Part shown: in pieces, positions 54,872-64,000 of the stretch | How the letters are laid out: every line of letters begins with the position of its first letter | Position numbering within the stretch: the stretch's first letter is position 1 | Notes under the pieces: generated by a model | Database searches by the model: none | The model's input: the letters and a program-made list of their open reading frames with translations, nothing else | What the model was told of the DNA's origin: nothing | Translations under genes and position numbers: made by a program | NCBI RefSeq assembly: GCF_008728515.1 | Contig: NC_044990.1 | Location: forward strand, 59,624,879 to 59,688,878 | DNA: 64,000 bases | From: Papio anubis | Taxonomy: Eukaryota > Chordata > Mammalia > Primates > Cercopithecidae | Reading direction: 5' to 3'

Positions 54872-55540
54872 TTGTTGTTGAAACCTAGACATAACAGGAA
54901 ACAAAATAAATATACTTTCAGTATGAGATTTCATGTTCACTTGGGAAGGAGTTGGGCTATGTTGAATATTTGCTGTGGCGATAGGTGTCAGAGTCAAATT
55001 CTTTTAGTATCCTTCTTTTTGTTTCCTCTGTTGTCTTTGGGTTTTACTTAAAGAAAAAAATCAGCAACCAAAAGAAAAAAAAATCCTTCTTATATGTATG
55101 CCTTGTAGCTCGTTCAGCTATAATCCACTATTATTACACTGGAGCCCTATGTATGTGGTGGGAAGGTGTGGGTGAGGGGTAGACATCTACAACATTGTAA
55201 TTAAATCTCAATGTTTTAGTAGGTCTTTGTTCTTGGCTTGACTTTCACACATTTTTCTTAGCTTCCACCTCCCCCTCACCTTTTCTGAGGCAGTTGGGCT
55301 AATATAGCTAGAGTTGTAAAATTGCCCTTCTCCTGGGTATTAGAGTTGTAAAATTGACCTTCTCCTGGGTAAGATATAGCTCTGATAAAGTCTTTTTCCC
55401 TGCAGAGTAGGCCTTTGTTTTACAGGAAGATCTGAGTGTTTTTCAAAATAGTTACTTTTCCCCTGAACTTCCAGAACACAGGAATTTTTCTTTTCTGTTC
55501 ACTGTTATAACCTATGAGTTCCTATATGTAAATTCCACAA
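54872..55540. other. Anonymous DNA with 32-bp tandem duplication
   Basis: Two adjacent near-identical 32-bp units (55309-55340, 55341-55372). No gene recognised. Confidence 0.5.
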
Positions 55541-55544
55541 AATT

Positions 55545-56150
55545 GTGGAGGACCATGCAAAAGGAAGGCCTCTAGGACTTTGCTCATCTCATGCTAATCC
55601 ACATTCAGCTTCAGAAATTCACCAAAGTTATAGTTACGATGTTGTTCCCAGACTGAGTGGGTGTCCAGCTGCTGGTTGTCACAGACCAGTAACGAGATGC
55701 AGACTGACTGGGAAGGAAGGGAACTTATTTCTGCAAACTGTTACAAACAAAAGCTCGGAGTAACTCACCAGCCCAACTCAAAGTTACAAGCTGTCTAGTG
55801 CTTATATACATTTAATACACCGACAAGCTGAAAGCCAAAATGTTTCCCTCTATCTATTCTTTATCTAGGGTCTGGGATCTAAACAACTGCTGCAGAGCCT
55901 TGGAAAAAGCACCTAATTTAAAGTAGGTCCTGGTACAAGGTGTGCAAGAACGTCTGGATTGTTATAATTAAACTCTAAGGTCTGAGAAAGCCCTGGAGGG
56001 GTCTTAATGGACTTGGTTTTATATTCTCGTCTTTGTACTAAGGCACTGGTTTCTTCTGCTCTTTAATGTTTAACTTATATATTCATTAGAGTTACAGCAA
56101 GGTGTTTGTGAAAACTGACTCCTCTGGAAATGGAGACCTGGTCTGTCACA
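55545..56150 (-). mobile_element. Candidate solo LTR, antisense
   Basis: TG...CA ends (TGTGGAGGACCATGCAAAAG ... GGTCTGTCACA). On the minus strand a TATA-like 'GTATATAAGCACTAGACAGC' is followed about 90 bases on by 'GCAGAAATAAGTTCCCTTCC', an AATAAA-like poly(A) region, giving a U3-R-U5 layout. The family is not named. Confidence 0.55.
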
Positions 56151-56189
56151 TGTTTTGGTCAAAAATGGAGGTTTTGATCAAAAGTGGAC

Positions 56190-56580
56190 TGTATATACAT
56201 GGTAGTCCCTTATGATTAAAATGAGGCTGAAAAATTCCTATGGCATAGTGGCATTGTAGCCATCATACTGTGGCAGTGCAATGCATTACTTGTGTGTTTG
56301 TGGGGACACTGGTGTAAGCAAACCTCCTGGGCCGCCAGTCGTATAAAAATATCACACAGATAATTATGTGCAGTACATACAATGAGATAATGAAAATAAA
56401 CTCTTGTGTTATTTGTTTCTATGTTTTATGTAATATACTTCTTGTCATTATTGTAGAGTATACTCCTTCTACTATTAAAATAATTGTTAGTTGTACAATA
56501 GCCTCAGGCAAGTACTTCAGAAGTGCTCCAAAAGCTATTGTTGTTATTATAGGAGATGATGAACTTATCCCAGTCATTAA
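56190..56580 (+). mobile_element. Interspersed repeat, family unnamed
   Basis: Text such as 'GAGGCTGAAAAATTCCTATG', 'GCCAGTCGTATAAAAATATC', 'TAATTATGTGCAGTACATAC' and 'GTAGAGTATACTCCTTCTAC' is recognisable as a high-copy primate repeat, but I cannot recall its class (DNA transposon or LTR internal). Confidence 0.5.
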
Positions 56581-58260
56581 GTGAAATATGACTGCACTTG
56601 TGTTGGCCTACCAGTTTATGACCCCAGGGGCTTCAGCCCCAGGTAAGCAGATCTCTGATATGACTGTCTACATTCAACTGTCTCCAGATTTTGGAGTGGT
56701 GGTTTACCCTGGGAATCACGACTCTCATGAGTCAAAGAAAATTATTGATTTTCAATTTGCACGACATTTTTTCTATGTAAAGACAGGAGTGGCTGTACCC
56801 AAGGTATGTTCACATTGGAACTGGAAGTAATAGTTGTAGATGGATTTTTAAATTTAAAAAAACCTTCATGTTTTATTTTTCAATTCACTTTGCATTTTAT
56901 GTGATTATGCTATCTGTATCAGCTAAGCTTAAAATCTGCATATAGTTGGATTTGTTTGAAGAAACAGATAAGGGGACTAAGGAGAAGAGTTTTCTGTTTT
57001 GCCAAAAGTAGAAAGAAGGAGAAGCAACGATGGAGAAGGGGGCCTGGTGACTGAACTGTCCTATTCGATGGAGGGCTGGTTGAGCCCTATTGCGAAGTGG
57101 ATGAACTTACTTTTCTAAGAAGAAGAAACTCTGATAATAGAGTTGGTGCTTAGACTCAGGTGACAATATGCAAAAAAGAAAAAAATGAGGGCGTGAGCTC
57201 TTCAGTTATGTTAGTCATGTGGAGTCACTTTAGTACTTGGATAACAGATTTGGAAACATGAAAAAGATTACACTCTGGTGTTGATTTCATACTCACAAGA
57301 AGCATCAGAAATACTGGTGGAAGCCAAGGCATTTATGTAGTATCTCCATCAGAGTTTAGCAATTAACAGGTTCAGAATAGGAAAAGGAGAAATGGCCATA
57401 GCAAAGTGATTATTACTGGCAATTTTTTAAGCACATGTGTAATATTCCCTGGAGACTAACGGAACATTCCCTGGAGACTAACAGAAATGAAAAACAGCTC
57501 AATGAGGGACTGATTTTCTGTAAATGCAAGTGAAATGAGAAACAACAAAATTTGTATTATAACTTTTACTCTGACTTAAAATACTCACAGCATGGCACAA
57601 CTTGAGAAAATTTAAATTACACATTTAAAACCCTTTCTCAAGTTAACCTCTACATAAAATCCAGTTTTACTTAGACATGTGTATATTAAAGCCTGAGTCA
57701 GAAAATGAAATGCATTAGATTATCCTTAAATGAAGCATCTATTTATGATACTGTTCTTAATTTCTTTACTGGTTACAAAGATATGTTACTAATTATAAGT
57801 GCAAACTAAAAAATTTTAATAATACGAAACAGCTACTCTTATTATTAAAAAAATACTATTAGAGTACTTGTCTTCTGAAACAATTTAGATTTGGTATTGA
57901 GAGCTAAGTGACATTTTTATTTTCCAAGTTTCTAATCTTAAGAAAGGAAGACAATTTAGAATGAATGCGGGTACATAATTGATTCTGCCAGGCTAGAAGG
58001 GGAAAAACTATTTTTGTCAAAAATGTCAAAAATATTTTTCCTTGTTGGTATTAATTGCAAAGCCCTAATTAAATAATACCTGAGAACTCTAAATCAATGA
58101 CAGATGACTTTGTCCTTTCGAAGGAGCAGATGGGAAGATGTCAGTATAAATTTGAATTATAATATTAAATTAAAGGTATAAAGAAACATTATTATCATAA
58201 AAATGATGTGTCAAAATACATTTTAAATAATATTTTTTATACAATTTGTCACTCTTGCCT
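56581..58260. other. Anonymous DNA
   Basis: Contains an 80-codon open frame (56588-56830) without a known family and a 22-bp tandem duplication (57444-57487). 'GGGGCTTCAGCCCC' (56628-56641) is a small perfect hairpin. Confidence 0.5.
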
Positions 58261-58261
58261 T

Positions 58262-58472
58262 TTTTAACCCTTTGACCAACATCTCCCCATTTACCTCCAA
58301 TTCAAGCTTCTGGCAACCTCTGCTACACTCTCTGCTTCCATGAGTTTGACTTTATTAAATTCCATCTATAGGTGAGATCATGCAGTATTTGTCTTTGTCT
58401 GACTTATTTCACTTAACTAATGTCCTCTATTTTTGCCATTCTATCTCATCTGTTTGTCCTTTCTTTTCATGA
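58262..58472 (-). mobile_element. L1 3' end fragment, antisense
   Basis: 'CTTTGACCAACATCTCCCCA', 'TTCCATGAGTTTGACTTTAT', 'TAGGTGAGATCATGCAGTAT' and 'GACTTATTTCACTTAACTAA' are the antisense L1 3' UTR/ORF2-end words also seen at 53560-53690. Confidence 0.82.
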
Positions 58473-60879
58473 AATGTTCTATAAAATATTCTAGGATATC
58501 TTCGAAATGTTTTTAATCTTAGATGATTAAGGATAAGTTCCAATTAAATTTCTTTCTCAGAGAATGCTCTCTCAGTTTCCCATTGCTTTATTCTGTACTT
58601 TTATTGGAAAATTAAATACCAATTTTTATTATTATCAATTTGAAGAAAGTCAGAAAAGAACAAATACTGCCTGTTTGTATATCACAATACATAGAATCAT
58701 TTTCAAAAGAAATCTTTTCTTGCTTGAATTTCAGTGAGGTAGTTGAAAGACTTTATATCCCTGTTTCTTTACACAGAATTTAACGTGATACTGTTCACTA
58801 AACAGAAAAATTAGTATAGCAATTTCTAAAACACAAGTACGCTCAGTGCACATTAATAAGAACATAAGAGTGAGCACAGGTATTGCTGCTTTTCTATATT
58901 TATTAAGCTTTTCAGTTTTAAAATATTTACTATTTAATTCTCATGATTTAGAGAAAATAAAGTTACAGGACTTTGTTTACCTTTGATAACCTGTTTAAGA
59001 GTAAAGGCATTTAGGGAAGAAAAGCCAGTGAAGTATATATTAGATATATGCCCATACTTCAAATAACATTAAATCATTTGCTGATCCTTGGAGAGAAGTT
59101 GCAGAGATTTAAGAGATTTGAATTCTATCTCCAATTGTACAGCTATTGTTATGTCTGTACTTTTACTGCAAATGATTAATAATGTGAAATTAGTCGCTGT
59201 TGGGAACTAACAGTATGATAAGTGTCCTCTTTAAATTAGCTCTGAGGAAGAAACATTAATGGATTTCTATTGCTTCAGTTGATTTTTTTTTTCAGTTCTC
59301 TATACAGGTTGAAAGGCTTTGAAGGCGCTAGGCAATACATTCAGTCTTAGAGGTAAAAAATTAAATAACTGGATAATTATACTTGGAAAAGTTAAATGAA
59401 GAGATGAACTGAATATTATAATTTTATGCATCTCTGCTATCAAACAATGACTCACCCCTGTTGATAATTCATAACATTCTGTCATTTGCATATTTTCTCA
59501 TGGTGCTTTCTTCCAGAAATGTCATACTATTTTGGAAGTATTAATAATTTATTAGAAGGTCCAATTTAAAAATCCTTAAAGGACTAAGACTTGACTATAA
59601 CAATGATGTATGTACCATAGAGAGCTGAAATATACCATCTCTGTAAATTTGTATTATAATCTAAGGTAAACCAAATCTTAGAATACAGAGATCTCAATGT
59701 ATCGCACAGTCCAGGTGCTGACCTAAGTAGGTAAGTTTGTGAATAACGCAATGTCATTTGACTTTGAATTGCAAATTTGAACATTAGTTTTTTCTGTGAT
59801 TTTGAAAAACACATAGTACATGGAAATAATAAATTTAATTTAACTTAATTTAAATTGCAAAAAATAGAGGTGTGCATTAATCCGGTTATCACACCTGTTC
59901 AGAATTTATTATGAGCTCTTCATTTCACACTTGCGTTGAACATTATTACCTCGTGGGAGAAAGACAAAATATGCTCCTTACTTTGCATTTCCCTTGGAAG
60001 GTATGATATATGAACTCACTCATGAATTAAATTACCACCCTTGGGATATGCAACTCTGTAGACTTCATACAGGTTTCCATATAGTAATCCCCACTTGATT
60101 ATTCTCATTTTTAAAAAGTAACTTTTAGTGATTCAGGCACATTCGAAGGAGGGGAGAGTGAGTAAAATTTGTATTGATTGTCTACTAGAAGTTATTTCAT
60201 GTATCTAGCAAAGCAATCTTAAGCCTTTTTATTTCCATTTTGCCAATAATGCTTGAAAGAGAATTTAAAACATATTATAAGCTTCTTAAATATTAAAATT
60301 AATTCAAACACATTTATGTTAAATCAATTTTCTGTCATATTTCTCCTGACCTTGATGTTTTTAACAAAGGCAGATCGCCTCCATAAATGAAATATCTGTA
60401 AATTAACTCAAATTTTAACTCATAATCAGAATCATTTTTATAACATAGAAATGGCTTAATAAGTTACTGATTGACATTGCTATATTTTAAATGCAAATGT
60501 TATGTATTAATCTAACTGTATATATTTTATGTCCCATCTTAAAAATTTGAAGTTAGAATAAGGACACAGATCAAGCTTGAAACTAGAGAACTTTCCATAT
60601 ATTATTCTAGTGATCACAATGTCTTCTATAAAAAAAGTTGTCAAGTTGTTTTCTTCAGTTCAGATTAAGTCATTAGTCTGAAGAGTTTTTCAAGAATTGT
60701 TAAGAGAGCTACACATATCTTAGAGTATATGAATTTTTTTTATCCTAGAATCTCTTCGGCCAACTCAAATCAACAACAAAAATTAAAAAATAAAATCCAG
60801 TAGAAGATAAGGGACTTCCTGTCTCCCTCTATTTTGTAGTAGTTTGTGTTGTTTGTTTAACATATGTATTGATACCCCC
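58473..60879. other. Anonymous DNA
   Basis: About 2.4 kb of A+T-rich sequence with no gene or named repeat. Confidence 0.5.
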
Positions 60880-60893
60880 TACAAAACCTCTTT

Positions 60894-61188
60894 TTTTTTT
60901 TTTTTTGAGACGGAGTCTCACTGTGTCTCCCAGGCTGGAGTGCAGTGGCGCGATCTCGGCTCACTGCAAGCTCCGCCCCCCGGGTTCACGCCATTCTCCC
61001 GCCTCAGCCTCCCAAGTAGCTGGGACTATAGGCGCCCGCTACCGCGCCCGGCTAGTTTTTTGTATTTTTAGTAGAGACGGGGTTTCACCATGTTAGCCAG
61101 GGATAGTCTCGATCTCCTGACCTTGTGATCCACCCGCCTCGGCCTCCCAAAGTGCTGGGATTACAGGCTTGAGCCACCGCTCCCGGCC
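60894..61188 (-). mobile_element. Young AluY-type SINE with perfect TSD, monkey-type variants
   Basis: Antisense Alu with identical 14-bp flanks TACAAAACCTCTTT (60880-60893 and 61189-61202). It has 'CGGCTAGTTTTTTG' and 'ACAGGCTTGAGCCACCGC', and many CpGs, so it is a recent insertion. Confidence 0.98.
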
Positions 61189-61202
61189 TACAAAACCTCT
61201 TT

Positions 61203-62700
61203 CTATGCAACCCTTTCATTAGGGAAAGCTGTCTTTCCCATGCATTGACTTCAGGCTTGCCTATGTGACTTTGACCACTGGGTTATAAACTTTAAAAGCC
61301 ATAATACAATTTGAAATACCCACTTTTCGGGTACTAATTTCTTTCTGACTTTAGGTTCTAGAGTCAAGAGTTCATGGTGTTTCTATCAAACAACAAAAAC
61401 ACATGGAACAACAAAAATTAAACCTTTGTTGAAAAAAAACCCACTAAAATTCGGTATTTTTTATAGTGGCGTAACTTAAGCTGATTTATAAAATATTCAA
61501 TTTATTTTATTTAACAGCATATATTTGCATTCTTTTGACTATGTTTACTGACATAAAATAAAATTCCAATGTCTTTAATTGGAAAGCAAGATAAGATTTA
61601 CACATTTACTTTAGATAATACAACTAATTAAAAGCTAAAATGCACTTGCTGATTTGATGGCAAATTTAGTTATACATGATTTTGTTCTATTTAACTTTGG
61701 ATACATTGTGATAAGAAAGAATTGACCACAAACTACATTATTCCCAATATATCCCTGAATCCTAGAGCATTAGTAGCACTCCTTAATTTATCGTTCCAAT
61801 CTAATTTCACAGAGCTAGTCTATCAGCACACTCAGTTTAATGATTTTGAGCTACAACTATAGCAATTCATTTATAACATTCTCCAAACAAATTTCAATTT
61901 CACTAACAGATTGTGCTTGACTGGGGCTGTTTGTGATCTAAAATAGCTAGGATCCTAACATAAGCTTATAATGAAATGTCTGACAAGACTTTAACATGGG
62001 AGTCTCCTAATGATTTTGTAATGTTTTGACAATCTTGAAAATATGTTTTTAAAAGACCTAGCAAATGCAAGTTTTCCCTAAGCAAAATATCCCATCTGTT
62101 CAAAAAAATGTTTTAAGATGCCAAAAGTACTAACCACAGTGCAGGAATAAGCAGTTATGTGACTTAATTTCTTTAAATAAATGATCCTTTTATTAGATAA
62201 ATAAGAGGAATTATAGAAAACTTTAAAATCTTGAGTTTATAATTCAACTGCCTGGTAATCTTTTAAGGTATCTGACTAAGAGAATTAGCAAAGATCCTTC
62301 AACTGTAGCAAAGTGTGTCCTGAATGCTCCTATTAGAGGAGCTAAAAAGAATGTTTAAAATCTTATTAGTTTAAAGTACAATGAAAAAGGTGAGTTTTAT
62401 ATTAAAGAGTACTGAATATGCTCCTTTAGACAACTATTATGAACATTCATCATTTATTGCTCCAACTGAGGGAGTTTTGACAATTCCCTTTACAAGTCAC
62501 CTTTAAAGCTACTCTGCCAAGCTGATGAGGCCAAAATATTGATTTGAGTTGTCCACATGTTAGCTCAAATGATTGCAAGTCAGCTTGAGTTCTTTGTTCT
62601 ATTTTGAGTTTTCCATCTGTATTACTTAAAGAAGGTTACAGTGAACACTTTCCTTTTGTATATGACACATAGGTTTTTTTCAAGATTTAGTTATTTTGCA
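61203..62700. other. Anonymous A+T-rich DNA
   Basis: No recognised repeat or gene. Confidence 0.5.
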
Positions 62701-62714
62701 TACTTTGTTTCATG

Positions 62715-62855
62715 TTATAGATATACAATCCTCAACTTATTCATTTCAAATGTAATAAAACTGAGGTCCTGGGAAATAAAGTAACCTATATGGTTAAAAT
62801 AACTGAAAATGTGTAGAGTGAGAATTTCTAATGTCAGTTTACTACAATGTCTTGC
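62715..62855 (-). mobile_element. MIR SINE, antisense
   Basis: 'AATAAAACTGAGGTCCTGGG', 'AATAAAGTAACCTATATGGT' and 'GTAGAGTGAGAATTTCTAAT' fit the antisense MIR ('gaaactgaggcacagag...taagtaacttgcc...agagccgggattc'). Confidence 0.6.
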
Positions 62856-62959
62856 CTGCCTGCCTATCTTGCTTTCATTCTTCCATTTGTCTCTTTTTCT
62901 ATTTCCTTCTATAAGAATGTCTACTTTTTTTGTTATAATCTAATCTTTAAATGCTAGCA

Positions 62960-63250
62960 GGCCAGGTGAGGTGGCTCACACCTCTAATCCCAGCATTTTG
63001 GGAGGCTGAGGCCAGAAGATCACTTGAGGTCAGGAGCTTGAGACCAGACTGGCCAACATGGTGAAACCTCATCCCTACCAAAAATACAAAAATTAGCCGG
63101 GCATCATGTCACATGCCTGTTAATCCCAGCTACTCAGAAGACTCACTTGTACCCAGGAGTTGGAAGTTGGAGTGAGCCGAGATTGTACCATTGCACTCCA
63201 GCCTGGAGACAGAGGGAGACTCCATCTCAAAAAACAAAACAAACAAAACA
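62960..63250 (+). mobile_element. Alu SINE, plus strand, with perfect TSD
   Basis: Starts GGCCAGGTGAGGTGGCTCAC and ends in an AAAC-type tail. Identical 11-bp flanks AAATGCTAGCA (62949-62959 and 63251-63261). A deletion in the right arm removes the GGGAGGCTGAGGCAGG segment. Confidence 0.96.
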
Positions 63251-63261
63251 AAATGCTAGCA

Positions 63262-63705
63262 AATAAAAGTGTACCTATGATCATGAAGTATAAAATAGAC
63301 ACATAAAAGTTTATTTTCATTTAAATTTATCTCTATTTTTACCAATTTAAGAAAAATTTGAATATATTTGGATAAGTCATATTTATTAAATTAAAAATAA
63401 ATATTTGTCTAATTTTTAACGCTTCATTTTAGCCAATATATTCAGGAGGATTTATATTTTTGCTTACTTTATATGTTCGGGGACAATCACATTTGGATTT
63501 TAGGCTCTCTCTAATCATGTTAACAATATTACAGTGAGAAACCTAAGTAAATAGCAAATACCATATTGCCATTGGTGGTTTTGCACTGGTAGTTTCTGAT
63601 TGCTGTTTCAGATACAACACTGACGTTCAAAGGTAGATTTACCATTAAGTTAATGCATCCCAAGCTACAGGGTCCCTCACTTATTAAGACTGCTTCTAAA
63701 TTAAC
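63262..63705. other. Anonymous DNA
   Basis: Nothing recognised. Confidence 0.5.
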
Positions 63706-63715
63706 AATTTTTTTC

Positions 63716-64000
63716 TTTTTTATTTTTTGAGATGAAGTCTTGCTCTGTCACCAGGCTAGAGTACAGTGGCCTAATCTTGACTCACTGCAACCTCAACCTC
63801 CCCCTCCCAGGTTCAAGGGATTCTGCTGCCTCAGCCTCCTGAGTAGTTGGGATTACAGGCATGAGCTACCACGCTCAGCTAATTTTTGTATTATTATTAG
63901 AGATGGGATTTCACCATCTTAGCCAGGTTGGTCTTGAACTCCTCATCTCAAGTGATCTGACCACCTTGACCTCCCAAAGTGCTGGGATTACAGGCGTAAA
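63716..64000 (-). mobile_element. Alu SINE, minus strand, cut by the window end
   Basis: 'GAGATGAAGTCTTGCTCTGT' to 'GGGATTACAGGCGTAAA' at the edge. The last few bases of the element lie outside the window. Confidence 0.94.

Noticed and set aside
56588..56830. 80-codon open frame that reads protein-like
   Set aside because: No family recognised, adjacent to an unnamed repeat, and too short to support alone.

Overview
The window is nuclear, repeat-dense, A+T-rich primate intergenic (or deep intronic) DNA. Nineteen Alu elements, ancient MIR/L2/L1 remains and many mammalian ERVL/MaLR LTRs rule out a prokaryote, virus or organelle. Several young Alus carry an AluY variant that I associate from memory with Old World monkeys: 'GGCTAGTTTTTTG' where human AluY has GGCTAATTTTTTG, and an 'ACAGGCTTGAGCC' ending where human AluY has GGCGTGAGCC. 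They include the copies at 11703-12013, 14100-14452 and 60894-61188. The best guess is therefore a cercopithecid monkey (macaque, baboon or similar). This is an inference.

I find no protein-coding gene, no splice-supported exon chain and no tRNA, rRNA or other RNA gene. The longest open frame is 124 codons (49249-49623) and looks like chance. Most other open frames are the familiar peptide shadows of antisense Alu, or microsatellite translations.

Layout. 0-10 kb: anonymous DNA with two Alus, a MIR and scattered old L1 pieces. 10-20 kb: the most layered part. It has a MER5A-like DNA transposon, an inverted Alu pair, an ERV1-type solo LTR split by an Alu, an MLT1 LTR split by a second solo LTR with a 4-bp AAGG duplication, and an old L1 ORF2 remnant cut by an LTR and an Alu. 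20-24.4 kb: L2, MIR and anonymous DNA. 24.4-28.6 kb: a MaLR (MST/THE1-type) pile-up of four LTRs with internal sequence in two orientations, followed by an MLT1 LTR. 28.6-35 kb: anonymous DNA with a gapless 117-bp direct repeat at 1,878-bp spacing. 35-37.9 kb: a decayed ERVL pol-like internal region running straight into the 3' part of a MaLR element, with two Alus inside. 38-64 kb: mostly anonymous DNA with Alus, MIRs, L2, MLT1 LTRs, antisense L1 tails, a TCTA microsatellite and candidate LTRs near 43.7 and 55.5 kb.

The best functional candidates are non-coding: a perfect RFX X-box-like site (51247-51260), two repeat-free complex blocks that could be conserved elements (about 4800-5200 and 39260-39560), inverted Alu pairs, and promoter/poly(A)-like signals inside solo LTRs. 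I see no convincing undescribed system. The most unusual structures are the nested and tandem MaLR cluster, the ERVL-MaLR junction and the recurring 19-32 bp tandem duplications. Repeat family names come from memory of consensus sequences, without a database search, and boundaries are approximate unless a target-site duplication is given.
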